Of a DNA stretch of 44,515 bases, positions 1 to 8,077 are shown piece after piece. A program made the position numbers and the translations under genes. The DNA lies in assembly GCF_001422735.1 (NCBI RefSeq), contig NZ_LMLZ01000020.1:422593-467107 (forward strand), read 5' to 3'. How positions within the stretch are numbered: position 1 is the first letter of the stretch; each line of letters begins with the position of its first letter. The DNA is from Acidovorax sp. Leaf78. Lineage in GTDB: Bacteria > Pseudomonadota > Gammaproteobacteria > Burkholderiales > Burkholderiaceae_C. The notes below the pieces were generated by a model that saw only the letters and a list, made by a program, of their open reading frames with translations, was not told the DNA's origin and did no database searches.

Positions 1-339
1 CCACTGGACCAGGTGAAGATCGACCAGAGCTTTGTGCGGGACGTGCTGTCGGACCCGAACGACGCGGCGATCGTGCGGACGATTTTGGCGCTGGCCAAGA
101 GCCTGGACCTGGAGGTGGTGGCCGAGGGTGTGGAGACGACGGGGCAGCTGGGGTTCTTGCGGCTGCACGGGTGCGAGGGGTTCCAGGGGTATTTGTTTGG
201 GCGGCCGGTGCCGGTGGATGTCTTCGCCCGCGAGCACGACCTGGGCGCGGCTGCGGGCACGCAGGCAGCGTCGCCAGCGCCACAGCATCCGCAGCCCGCG
301 CCCGCTTCCGCCTCTTTGCCCAAGGGCCCTGCTGCATGA
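1..339 (+). CDS. C-terminal part of an EAL-domain cyclic-di-GMP phosphodiesterase (5' end outside window)
   Basis: The frame is open from base 1 and ends at TGA 337-339, leaving 112 residues. It holds the last third of an EAL domain: the KID motif, then AEGVE, then a GYLFGRPVP end typical of EAL proteins, followed by an Ala/Pro-rich tail of about 35 residues. EAL domains hydrolyse cyclic-di-GMP in the cytoplasm. The KID lysine and EGVE glutamate seen here are conserved active-site parts; the EAL motif itself lies upstream of the window. The stop overlaps the ATG of the next gene (ATGA), so the two are probably co-transcribed. The tail is very like the matching part of the next protein, which suggests tandem paralogues. 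Codon choice is unusual, rich in GGG, CGG and TTT where the neighbour uses GGC, CGC and TTC. Confidence 0.9.
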   Translation, partial: PLDQVKIDQSFVRDVLSDPNDAAIVRTILALAKSLDLEVVAEGVETTGQLGFLRLHGCEGFQGYLFGRPVPVDVFAREHDLGAAAGTQAASPAPQHPQPAPASASLPKGPAA

Positions 340-2852
340 GCGGGCCGGGCGTCCTGTGGGTGGACAGCGACACGCAGCACGCGGCGCTCGCGCGGCGGCT
401 CATCGCCGTCAACCACCCCGACTGGCGCGTGGTCAACAGCCCCGGGCCAGAGGCTGCCATGGCCCCGCTCGCATCGCAGGCGTGGGACGCGGTCGTGCTG
501 TGCCTCAAGCCCTCGGTGCAGGAGCTGCCCGACGTGCTCGAGCTGTGCGCGGGCCGGCCGGTGCTGATGTGCATCGACCAGCAGCAAGAGGCGCTGGCCG
601 CCCGCGCCTTTCGGTGCGGGCTGGGCGACTACGTGCTGCGCGACGTCGACGGGACGGCCCACCTGGGCGAGCTGCTGCACCGGCTGGCCGCGCTCATGAA
701 GACTGCCAGCGTGCAAGGCCAGCAGCCCGTGCGCATGGTGGACGCACGCATCTGGCAGGACGCGCTTGCGCTGCTGCAGGAGCAGCGCTCGGCCCTGCAG
801 GCCACGCTGGGCAGCATGAGCCAGGGCATCTTCAAGACCGGGCCCGACGGGCGCATCACCGTCTACAACCAGCGTGTGCTGGAGCTGCTGAACCTGCCCG
901 AATCGCTGATGGCCGCGCGACCCACCATGGCCGAGCTGACCCGCGTGCAGGCCGAGCGCGGAGACTTCGGCGAAGGCTACAGCCTGGTGGACCGGCGCGG
1001 CCATGAATACGTGGCCCGCGGCGCCGTGGCCCCCGCGCCCGAGCTGTACTGGCGCAGCACGCGCCAAGGCCACACGCTGGAGGTGCGCACCACCACCCTG
1101 CCGGACGGCAGCCTGGTGCGCACCTTTGCCGACGTGAGCGACTACGTGCGGGTAGAGAACGAGCTGCGCGAGAGCGAGACGCGCTTTCGCTCGCTCAGCG
1201 ATTTGTCTTCCGACTGGTACTGGGAGCACGACGCCGAAGGCCGCTTCGTGCAGCTGGCGGGCGATTTGAGCGTCAACGGCCTGCCGCTGTCTGACGTGCT
1301 GGGCCACACCCGCTGGGAGCTGGGCGCGCTCAACATGACCGATGCCGACTGGGCGGCGCACCGCGCGGTGCTGCAGGCGCGCCAGCCGTTTCGGGACCTG
1401 GAGCTGCAGCGCCACCGGCCCGACGGCACCATGCACTGGATCTCGGTCAGCGGCGTGCCCGTGATCGACGTGCAGGGCACGCTGCGCGGCTACCGCGGCG
1501 TGGGCCGCGACATCACCGAGCGCAAGGCAGTGGCGAGCCAGATCGAGCGCCTGGCGTTCTACGACGTGCTCACCGGCCTGCCCAACCGCCGCATGCTGGT
1601 GGACCGCCTGCAGCGCGCCATGGCGGCGGTGGGCCGCTCGGGCACGCAGGGCGCGCTGCTGTTCATCGACCTCGACAACTTCAAGGACCTGAACGACACC
1701 CTGGGCCACGACACCGGCGACCAGCTGCTGCTGCAGGTGGCCCAGCGCCTGACCACCTGCGTGCGCGAGGCCGACACGGTCTCGCGTTTTGGCGGCGATG
1801 AGTTCGTGGTGCTGCTGGAGGGCCTGAGCGCCGACGGGCCCCACGCCAGCGCCGAGGCCGCCCACGTGGCCAGCCACATCGCCGCCACGCTGGGCACGCC
1901 CTACGCGCTGGGCGAGACCAGCCACCACAGCACGCCCAGCATCGGCATCGCGCTGTTCGGCCAGCAGACCGGCAGCGTGGACGAGCTGCTCAAGCACGCC
2001 GACCTGGCCATGTACCAGGCCAAGGCCGCGGGGCGCAACACCCAGCGCTTCTTCGACCCCGACATGCAGGCCGCCGTGAGCAACCGTTCCGCGCTGGAAG
2101 CCGACCTGCGCCGCGGCCTGCAGGAGCGCGAGCTGGTGCTGTACTACCAGCCCGTGGTGGACGGCAAGGGCCGGCTGATGGGGGCCGAGGCGCTGGTGCG
2201 CTGGAAGCACCCGCGCCGCGGGCTCGTGTCGCCGGCCGAGTTCATCCCGCTGGCCGAGCAGACGGGGCTCATCCTGCCCATCGGGCAGTGGGTGCTGGAG
2301 ACTGCTTGCGCGCAGTTGGTGGCCTGGTCGCGGCACTCGCTCACGCGCCAGTTCTTCCTGTCGGTGAATGTGAGCGTGCGGCAGTTCCGCCAGCCCGACT
2401 TCGTCGAGCAGATGCTGGGCATCCTGCACAAGAGCGGCGCCAACCCCGAGCGCCTGAAGCTCGAGCTCACCGAGAGCCTGCTGCTGACCGACGTGGAGGA
2501 TGTGATCTCGCGCATGGAATATCTGCGCCGCTACGGCGTGGGCTTTTCGCTGGACGACTTCGGCACGGGCTACTCGTCGCTGTCCTACCTCAAGCGCCTG
2601 CCGCTCGATCAGATCAAGATCGACCAGGGCTTCGTGCGCGACCTGCAGACCGACCCCAACGACGCGGCCATCGTGCGCACCATCCTGGCCCTGGCGCACA
2701 GCATGGACCTCACGGTGGTGGCCGAAGGCGTGGAGACCACGGGCCAGCTGGAGTTTCTGCAGCGCCACGGCTGCCAGGCCTTCCAGGGCTTTCTGTTCGG
2801 CCGCCCCATGCCGGCCGAGGTGCTGGAGCGGGCGCTGCGGCCTGCGCTGTAA
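336..2852 (+). CDS. Pseudo-receiver/PAS/GGDEF/EAL cyclic-di-GMP signalling protein
   Basis: 838 residues. The ATG at 336 overlaps the upstream stop and gives a sensible N-terminus (MSGPGVLWVDSD). Order: a receiver-like domain (about 1-125) that keeps the acidic pair but has no phospho-acceptor Asp (VVLCLKPS) and has Arg for the conserved Lys, so it is probably not phosphorylated; a first PAS-like segment (about 155-255); a second PAS with PAC (about 270-395, RFRSLSDLSSDWYW); GGDEF (about 400-560, intact motif at 486-490 with an RxxD I-site, READ, five residues upstream); and EAL (about 580-838, EAL at 618-620, DDFGTGYSS, KID, EGVE). Both catalytic motifs are intact, so it could make or break cyclic-di-GMP. 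Net direction cannot be told from sequence. No transmembrane segment is seen, so it is probably cytoplasmic. Confidence 0.93.
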   Translation: MSGPGVLWVDSDTQHAALARRLIAVNHPDWRVVNSPGPEAAMAPLASQAWDAVVLCLKPSVQELPDVLELCAGRPVLMCIDQQQEALAARAFRCGLGDYVLRDVDGTAHLGELLHRLAALMKTASVQGQQPVRMVDARIWQDALALLQEQRSALQATLGSMSQGIFKTGPDGRITVYNQRVLELLNLPESLMAARPTMAELTRVQAERGDFGEGYSLVDRRGHEYVARGAVAPAPELYWRSTRQGHTLEVRTTTLPDGSLVRTFADVSDYVRVENELRESETRFRSLSDLSSDWYWEHDAEGRFVQLAGDLSVNGLPLSDVLGHTRWELGALNMTDADWAAHRAVLQARQPFRDLELQRHRPDGTMHWISVSGVPVIDVQGTLRGYRGVGRDITERKAVASQIERLAFYDVLTGLPNRRMLVDRLQRAMAAVGRSGTQGALLFIDLDNFKDLNDTLGHDTGDQLLLQVAQRLTTCVREADTVSRFGGDEFVVLLEGLSADGPHASAEAAHVASHIAATLGTPYALGETSHHSTPSIGIALFGQQTGSVDELLKHADLAMYQAKAAGRNTQRFFDPDMQAAVSNRSALEADLRRGLQERELVLYYQPVVDGKGRLMGAEALVRWKHPRRGLVSPAEFIPLAEQTGLILPIGQWVLETACAQLVAWSRHSLTRQFFLSVNVSVRQFRQPDFVEQMLGILHKSGANPERLKLELTESLLLTDVEDVISRMEYLRRYGVGFSLDDFGTGYSSLSYLKRLPLDQIKIDQGFVRDLQTDPNDAAIVRTILALAHSMDLTVVAEGVETTGQLEFLQRHGCQAFQGFLFGRPMPAEVLERALRPAL

Positions 2853-3027
2853 GGCCGCGCAGGCCGCATCTCACCCGCAGGTTTTGGCAGGCAGCGCTGC
2901 GCCATGACAAAAAGCGGCGCCCGGGCGCGCGGCACAATCGGCGCATGACACATTGCATGCGCGCTTTTCGTCCCGTGTGGTCGCAGTCCCGTGCGGGGGC
3001 TGCGCTTCAGCCTGCGGTGGGGGGGCG

Positions 3028-4239
3028 ATGAAAAAGCAGGTCCTGGTGGCCGGCGGCGGCATCGGCGGGCTGGCGGCTGCGCTGGCCGCATCGCGCGCGG
3101 GCTGGGAGGTGCGGCTGTACGAACGCGCGACCGCGTTCAGCGAGGTCGGCGCGGGCGTGCAGATCGGGCCCAACGTGGTGCGCCGCCTGCAGGCCTGGGG
3201 CCTGCAGCAGCCGCTGCAGGCCGTGGCGGCGTTTCCCAGCCGCCTGCAGGTGCGCAGCGCCGTCAGCGGCCGCGGCCTGGCCGAGCTGCCGCTGGGCCCG
3301 ACGGCGGTGCAGCGCTACGGCGCGGCCTACGCCACCATCCACCGCGCCGACCTGCACGGCCTGCTGCTGGCCGCCGTCGAAAAATACACCGACACCCAGC
3401 TGCACCTGGCCCACGCCATCGACAGCTTTGCCGACGACGGCACCGCCGTCACCGTGCGCACCAGCCGCGGCAAGGAGGTGGAGGGCGATGCGCTCATCGG
3501 CGCCGACGGCCTGTGGAGCCGCACCCGCACGCAACTGCTGGGCCCCGTGCCGCCGCGCGTGACCGGCCACCTGGCCTACCGCGCCCTGGTGCCGCAGCAC
3601 GCGCTGCCCCAGGCGCTGCGCACCGCCCAGGTCACCGCCTGGCTGGGCCCGCGCCTGCACGCGGTGCAGTACCCCGTGCGCCGGGGCGAGCTGCAGAACA
3701 TCGTCGTCATCGTGCAGGGGCCGGTGCCGCACGACCTGGAGAACTGGGACCACGCCGCCAACGCCGCGGGCCTGGAGCACGCCCTGAAGGGCACCTGCAC
3801 CGCGCTGCAGGACGTGGTGCGCAGCGTGGCCGCGCCAGGGGCCGCCGGCTGGCGCCTGTGGCCGCTGTGCGACCGCCCGCCGGTGCGCAGCGCGGCCGAG
3901 ATGGCGCGCGGCCTGGTGGGCCTGCTGGGCGACGCGGCCCATCCCATGCGCCCTTACCTGGCCCAGGGCGCGGGCATGGCCATCGAAGACGCCGCGGAGC
4001 TGCAGCGCGCCCTGTCCATGCACGACCTGGAAGTGCCCCTGCGCCTGACCCGCTACGCCCTCAACCGCTGGCAGCGCAACGCGCGCGTGCAGGCGCGCTC
4101 CACCCGCAATGGCCGCATCTTCCACGCCACGGGGCCCGTGCGCTGGGGGCGCGATTTGTCGCTGCGCCTGCTGGGCGAGCGGGTGCTCGATGTGCCCTGG
4201 CTGTACCGGGGCGACGGGTCGATCGCCAGTTCTCTGTGA
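3028..4239 (+). CDS. FAD-dependent monooxygenase (salicylate hydroxylase-like)
   Basis: 403 residues. This start was chosen because MKKQVLVAGGGIGGLAAAL places the Rossmann GxGxxG motif at the very N-terminus and a G-rich stretch just before the ATG can serve as ribosome binding site. An ATG 75 bases upstream would add an unconvincing leader. Motifs of group A flavoprotein hydroxylases are present: GGGIGG for the ADP part of FAD, a DG motif (IGADGLWSR) in mid-protein, and GDAAHPMRPYLAQGAGMAIEDA near the end, which binds the FAD ribityl chain. Such enzymes use NAD(P)H and O2 to hydroxylate aromatic or related rings; the best resemblance is to salicylate or 3-hydroxybenzoate hydroxylases. No catabolic partner genes adjoin it, so the substrate is unknown. 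Confidence 0.88.
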   Translation: MKKQVLVAGGGIGGLAAALAASRAGWEVRLYERATAFSEVGAGVQIGPNVVRRLQAWGLQQPLQAVAAFPSRLQVRSAVSGRGLAELPLGPTAVQRYGAAYATIHRADLHGLLLAAVEKYTDTQLHLAHAIDSFADDGTAVTVRTSRGKEVEGDALIGADGLWSRTRTQLLGPVPPRVTGHLAYRALVPQHALPQALRTAQVTAWLGPRLHAVQYPVRRGELQNIVVIVQGPVPHDLENWDHAANAAGLEHALKGTCTALQDVVRSVAAPGAAGWRLWPLCDRPPVRSAAEMARGLVGLLGDAAHPMRPYLAQGAGMAIEDAAELQRALSMHDLEVPLRLTRYALNRWQRNARVQARSTRNGRIFHATGPVRWGRDLSLRLLGERVLDVPWLYRGDGSIASSL

Positions 4240-4240
4240 T

Positions 4241-4297
4241 GCTATTTATTTGATAGCTGGTGGCGCTTTCCCATAGCGCGGTAGCGGCTGTTTTTAT
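4241..4297 (+). repeat. Dispersed ~55-bp intergenic element, copy 1
   Basis: Sits between the convergent monooxygenase and MerR genes. It contains GCTATTTATTTGATAGCT, then GGCGCTTT and GCGGTAGCGG. The same layout (AT-rich TAGCTAT block, GCGCTT block, AAGCGGTAG block) recurs near 11056, 15194, 31858, 35570 and 36965 in this window. All copies are intergenic. The two ends can pair only partly. Confidence 0.7.
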
Positions 4298-4343
4298 TCG
4301 AAATCAGCGGTGTGGGGCCGGGTGTGGCGGACTGGGTGCGCCT

Positions 4344-4706
4344 TCAACCCGGCTCCACGGCGCGCAGCGGGCAGTCGGCGGCCACGCGCTCGGCCAGCGT
4401 CTGGCGCAGGCTTTGCAGTGCGGCGATGCGTGCGTCGATCTCTCCGAGCTTGCTGGCCAGCACCTCGGCCAGTGCGGGTGCCGGGTCTGGCGCGTCCCAG
4501 ATGGCCGGCAGGCGGTCGCCGATCTCCGCCAGGGTGAAGCCCAGCTGCTGCGCGGTGCGGACGTACTGCACCAGCATCACCGCCTCGGGCGGGTAGTCGC
4601 GGTAGCCGTTGGCCAGGCGCCGCGCGCGGATCAGGCCCTGCTGCTCGTAAAAGCGCAGCGCCTCGCGGCTCAGGCCCGACGCGGTGGCGAGCTCACCGAT
4701 CAGCAT
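4344..4706 (-). CDS. MerR-family transcriptional regulator
   Basis: 120 residues from ATG at 4706. The ATG lies inside the 3' end of the upstream carbamoyltransferase gene (14-base overlap), which argues for translational coupling. An ATG 33 bases further out would add MPNGWPTRATA and spoil the family start. Residues 1-70 form the winged-helix DNA-binding domain typical of MerR proteins (MLIGELATASGLSREALRFYEQQGLI, then a GYRDYPPE wing). The rest is a long dimerisation helix. Only one cysteine is present near the C-terminus, so a CueR- or MerR-type metal site or SoxR iron-sulphur cluster is not supported. A MerR-type palindromic operator lies at 5663-5680 in the divergent intergenic region, its likely target. 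The inducing ligand is unknown. Confidence 0.88.
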   Translation of the reverse strand: MLIGELATASGLSREALRFYEQQGLIRARRLANGYRDYPPEAVMLVQYVRTAQQLGFTLAEIGDRLPAIWDAPDPAPALAEVLASKLGEIDARIAALQSLRQTLAERVAADCPLRAVEPG

Positions 4707-5583
4707 GGCCGTCGCCCTGGTGGGCCACCCGTTTGGCATCGGCCTCGGCGGCGGCCGCCAGCACCCAGCGCACGATGGCGATCTGCACGGGCAGCAGCAG
4801 CTCCTTTTGCGCGTAGCCCACGAAGCAGGGGTAGGCCGCAGGGTCCACCGTGAGCTCGCGGCCCAGGGTGAAGGGTGGCGTGGGCAGCAGGGCGGGGGAG
4901 CCCATCGCGGCCAGGTGGTCCTCGGACAGCGGCGTCAGGTCGGTTTGCGTGGTGGCGTCGGCTTCGGCACTGGCCGGCCAGCTGTCGGTGATCACCACGT
5001 CCACCGCCTGCGGCAGCGCGGACGGCTCCACGAACTCGACCTGCGGCAGCACCTCGTGAAAGCGCCGGTCGCACACCTGCACCAGCGCGAACCCCAGCAC
5101 CTGTGCCAGTTCGTGCCACGAGCGGAACACGTTGGTGCTGGGCCCCCACAGGCACACGCGCGCGTCCTGCAGCGGCTTGATCCGGGTGTCCACGTAGTAC
5201 GCATCGGTGAGCACCTCGCACGGGTGGCCCTGGGCCGACATCGCGTTGATCACCGGCCGGCGCGACGCCGCCGCAAACGCCGACAGCCGCGGGTGGTCGG
5301 ACTCGCGCACCACGTACAGCGCATAGAACGGGTCCAGGTAGCCGGCCAGATCCTCGGGCCGCTCCGCGGTCTTGAGCAGATTCGGCAGCTCGGTAAACGC
5401 CAGGCCCAGCTGCCGGAACGCCTCGATGAAGGTCGTGCGCGTGCGGATGCCGTTGCCCTCGAACGACCACGCCACGGTGCCGCCCGGCGCGGGGTTCAGT
5501 GCGGGCCCCGGTGCCTCGCCCGCCAGCGCCCAGATGCGGCGGATGTCGTCAGGTTGCAGGTCGGTCAGTTGAAGAAGGTTCAT
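4693..5583 (-). CDS. Divergent ornithine/aspartate carbamoyltransferase-family protein
   Basis: 296 residues, the usual carbamoyltransferase length (about 300). The two-domain layout is recognisable: a carbamoyl-phosphate region FEGNGIRTRTTFIEAF (about 42-57), HPCEVLTDAYYV (about 120), then a Rossmann-like second domain. Key positions differ from the canonical ArgF encoded at 21270-22214: the STRT motif is GIRT, HPCQ is HPCE, and the HCLP ornithine-binding motif is replaced by a Leu/Pro-rich PALLPTPPF. Loss of the Ser in STRT and of the HCLP cysteine suggests altered substrate or lost transcarbamylase activity. It precedes and overlaps a MerR regulator gene, so both are probably one operon, possibly induced by a small effector. 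Databases would probably label it ornithine carbamoyltransferase; I would not assign argF. Confidence 0.8.
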   Translation of the reverse strand: MNLLQLTDLQPDDIRRIWALAGEAPGPALNPAPGGTVAWSFEGNGIRTRTTFIEAFRQLGLAFTELPNLLKTAERPEDLAGYLDPFYALYVVRESDHPRLSAFAAASRRPVINAMSAQGHPCEVLTDAYYVDTRIKPLQDARVCLWGPSTNVFRSWHELAQVLGFALVQVCDRRFHEVLPQVEFVEPSALPQAVDVVITDSWPASAEADATTQTDLTPLSEDHLAAMGSPALLPTPPFTLGRELTVDPAAYPCFVGYAQKELLLPVQIAIVRWVLAAAAEADAKRVAHQGDGHADR

Positions 5584-5657
5584 GGGAGTGCCCGCTGCCG
5601 GGATGAAGGCGTGTGGAAGAGAAACAAAGAAAGAGCAGCACGCGTCGCAGAAAGTGC

Positions 5658-5688
5658 TTGACCCTGAAGCGTACTTCAGGCCTGAAGC
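5658..5688 (+). promoter_or_regulatory. MerR-type operator/promoter
   Basis: A perfect inverted repeat CCTGAAG-CGTA-CTTCAGG at 5663-5680 directly follows and overlaps a -35-like TTGACC (5658-5663). A poor -10-like hexamer would be 19 bases on (5683-5688). A palindrome filling an over-long spacer is the hallmark of promoters activated by MerR-family proteins. It points to the membrane-protein gene at 5723 and lies 75 bases before the carbamoyltransferase start on the other strand. A MerR gene is the third neighbour, so local regulation is the simplest reading. The weak -10 is a caveat. Confidence 0.7.
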
Positions 5689-5722
5689 TCGGCGCTTCCT
5701 TCACTTCGATGACCGCGTTGCC

Positions 5723-6208
5723 ATGGCCACCATTCCTGCATTTTCCGAACCGCGCTACCTGCGCATCGTGCGCGCCAGCGGCTGGTACGACCTGCTCGTC
5801 ACCTGGCCGTTCGCACTGCCCTGGACCTTTGCGTGGCTGTACGCGCAGCTCACCGCACTGGCCCAGGCGCTGGCCCTGCCAGGCACGCTGCACCCGCTCG
5901 ACACCACGCACATGCTGCTGGCCAACCTGCTCGGGTCGGTGGTGGTGGTGTGGTCCATTGCGCGCATCGCAGCGCCGTCGCGGCGGCTCGGGCGGCTCGA
6001 TGGACTGGCGCGCATGCTGTTCTCTGCGTGGCAGATCTATGCCGTGGCCCACGGGGCCAATGCCATCGTGCTGGGCTTCACCGCATTCGAGCTGCTGTTC
6101 GGGGTGTTGCAGTGGTGGCGGGTGCAGGGCACAGGCTCCGCCCAGTGCCCGCCGCGGGCCGCTGGCGTCAGCGCGCAGGGCGGTGCCGAGGCGCAGGCAG
6201 CAGCCTGA
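5723..6208 (+). CDS. Small integral membrane protein, unknown function
   Basis: 161 residues from ATG 5723 (MATIPAFSEPRYLRIVRASGWYD). An in-frame ATG at 5582 was rejected because it lies ahead of the operator-like palindrome and adds a polar, unfamiliar leader. Three or four hydrophobic helices are visible: about 20-50 (WYDLLVTWPFALPWTFAWLY), 62-82 (MLLANLLGSVVVVWSIARI) and 98-132 (YAVAHGANAIVLGFTAFELLF). The C-terminal 25 residues are Ala/Gly-rich and soluble. I do not recognise a family with confidence. Its position just behind a MerR-type operator suggests it is the regulated target, perhaps with the divergent carbamoyltransferase-MerR pair. Its 3' end overlaps the convergent MFS gene by 41 bases. 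Confidence 0.72.
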   Translation: MATIPAFSEPRYLRIVRASGWYDLLVTWPFALPWTFAWLYAQLTALAQALALPGTLHPLDTTHMLLANLLGSVVVVWSIARIAAPSRRLGRLDGLARMLFSAWQIYAVAHGANAIVLGFTAFELLFGVLQWWRVQGTGSAQCPPRAAGVSAQGGAEAQAAA

Positions 6209-7511
6209 AGGCCAGCACCCCGGCTGCCAGCATGCCGGCGATGGTGAGCATCACCGCCACGTACGGGTCCGCGCCCCGCGCGGCAGCCAGCGATGCTGCC
6301 AGGCCCGTAGCCCATTGCATCAGCGCCACGCCCAGGAACAGCGCCATGGTAAAGACCGCCATGGCGCGCCCGGTCATGGCCGCGGGGTAGGCCGAGCGCA
6401 CGTCGGCGTACTGCAGCACCATGTAGCCCGACAGCAGCCCCACGGCGATGGAGCCCGCCACGTCCAGCCATTGCGCATGCAGCAGGCCCACGGCGGTGAA
6501 CAGCGCGGCCAGCAGCAACGAGAAGCCCGTGATCCAGCGCCGCCGCCGCCACGGCCCGGGGTCGAGCCGCCCGAACAGTGCGGGCGTGAACAGCGACACC
6601 AGCGACGACAGCATGGCCACGTTGCCGCTGGCCACCAGCGAGTAGCCGTGCCGCTCGATCAACAGCGGCCCGAGCCACAGCCCGCGCAAGGTCAGGAACG
6701 ACGCGTACGTCATCAGCGCCAGCAGCATGATGCCGGCCGTGTGCGGCAGCAGGAACAGCGCGCCGAAACCGCGCACCGCGGCACCCACCGATTCACGCGG
6801 CTGGGTGCCGTGGCCGGCCGCTGCAGGCTCGTGCACCTTCCAGAAGATGAGCAGCCAGGCCAGCGCCGCCAACACCGCCAGCACGGCAAACCCCATGCGC
6901 CAGGACGACTGCTGCACCAGCCACGCCAGCGGCGTGCCCGTGAACAGCATCCCGAGCCCGCCCACGCCCATGGCCACGCCCGACACCATCGCAAACCGGC
7001 TGGCCGCAAAGTAGCGTGCAATGAACACCGTGCAGACCAGGAAGGCCGGCGCGCAGCCCACGCCGATCAGCACCTGGCCCAGCAGCACCACGCCGTAGCC
7101 GGGCGCGAGCGCCGACAGCAGCGACCCGGCGATAGCCAGCGGAAACGCCACCAGCAGCGTGCGCCGCACGCCATACAGATCGATCCCCACGCCCATGAAC
7201 AGCTGCATGGTGCCGAAGGCGAACGCAAAGGCACCGGCAAACACCCCCAGCGCCTGGGCCGACAGGCCGAACTCCGCACGCAGTCCGGTGGCCATGATGG
7301 CCGTGATGGTGCGAAACGCCTGGCTCAGCGCAAAGCCGGACACCAGCGCCAGCAGCATGGCCCAGGCGGCGCGGGCGGGCAGCAAGGCAGGGGGCGGGGG
7401 CGACGCTGAGGGGGATGGGGGCGCAGGCAAGGGGTGGTCTCCAGAAAGAGGCGGCGCTCGGAAGTCATGTCCGGCCCGCTGGATCCGGCGAGCGTACCTG
7501 CTGATCGGCAT
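6168..7511 (-). CDS. MFS-family transporter
   Basis: About 447 residues if started at ATG 7511 (MPISRYARRIQR); the true start could be later, since the first ~45 residues are Pro-rich and not membrane-like. Twelve hydrophobic segments follow, beginning with AAWAMLLALVSGFALSQAFRT. The loop between helices 2 and 3 has a DLYGVRRTLL sequence matching the MFS motif A position. A cytoplasmic loop carrying AAAGHGTQPRES separates the two six-helix halves. The protein would carry a small solute across the inner membrane by secondary transport. Substrate cannot be read from sequence; the general look is of the nitrate/aromatic-acid-type single-polypeptide carriers. It is convergent with the small membrane-protein gene and divergent from the lipoprotein region. 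Confidence 0.85.
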   Translation of the reverse strand: MPISRYARRIQRAGHDFRAPPLSGDHPLPAPPSPSASPPPPALLPARAAWAMLLALVSGFALSQAFRTITAIMATGLRAEFGLSAQALGVFAGAFAFAFGTMQLFMGVGIDLYGVRRTLLVAFPLAIAGSLLSALAPGYGVVLLGQVLIGVGCAPAFLVCTVFIARYFAASRFAMVSGVAMGVGGLGMLFTGTPLAWLVQQSSWRMGFAVLAVLAALAWLLIFWKVHEPAAAGHGTQPRESVGAAVRGFGALFLLPHTAGIMLLALMTYASFLTLRGLWLGPLLIERHGYSLVASGNVAMLSSLVSLFTPALFGRLDPGPWRRRRWITGFSLLLAALFTAVGLLHAQWLDVAGSIAVGLLSGYMVLQYADVRSAYPAAMTGRAMAVFTMALFLGVALMQWATGLAASLAAARGADPYVAVMLTIAGMLAAGVLAFRLLPAPRHRPAR

Positions 7512-7620
7512 GCCCGCTGTCGCCGCCTGTGCGCAGCTGGTGTGCGGCCCGGTGTGGCAGGTGGCTGTGGCAGCGCTCGACCTGCCCCGCCTAGGGTATG
7601 TCCTGATCCCCTGCATGGGG

Positions 7621-8060
7621 TGCTACCTGCACCGCTGCGGGGCTGCTTTCTTTTCAACAGTTGCATGCAATCCACCAGTTCAAAAGCCATTGAGATGGCT
7701 GGTGATCTCAATGGAGCCATGCCCGGGGGCTTTTGGTGCCGTCACAGGCACGCCACAGGCCGGGGGCAGACTTTAGAGGAGCCTCTCGATGTGGGGATCA
7801 CCCCAATGACGGGCCGAAAGCCCTGGGGCACTCTTGTGGACATGCCTCTGGGGGGCTCCGAAGGATCTGGAATCCGGTGGCTTCGGCCTCGTGCCAGCAG
7901 GCCGGGAGGACCCATCCGGCGTGGTACCGCCCGCAGGGGGGGACCGGCAGGCAGGAGTGGCAAGGTTTGTGCTTGGGTGGTAGCCGGGGCCGCGAGTCCG
8001 CAGGCCCCAAGGTGTGGATGTTGGATGGTTGTTGTCGGGTGTGCCGCCAAGGTGCACCGC
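7621..8060 (+). ncRNA. Candidate structured RNA or long folded leader upstream of the MliC-like gene
   Basis: About 560 bases between the MFS and lipoprotein genes hold no convincing gene but many strong hairpins: CAAAAGCC (7681-7688) with GGCTTTTG (7728-7735) enclosing a perfect 10-bp stem CCATTGAGAT (7687-7696)/ATCTCAATGG (7705-7714) that shares two bases with it; GTGCC/GGCAC at about 7736-7751; GGGG-ATCA-CCCC; GGGC-CGAAA-GCCC; GGAT-CTGGA-ATCC; GGC-TTCG-GCC; and GGGGCCGCG-AGTC-CGC-A-GGCCCC at 7986-8008. Stems capped by UUCG-like loops are typical of folded RNA. I could not match it to RNase P RNA, tmRNA, 6S, SRP RNA or a known riboswitch. The strand is inferred only from the downstream gene. 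High GC by itself makes chance hairpins common, so confidence is low. Confidence 0.35.
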
Positions 8061-8077
8061 GACGTCAGGAGTGACCG

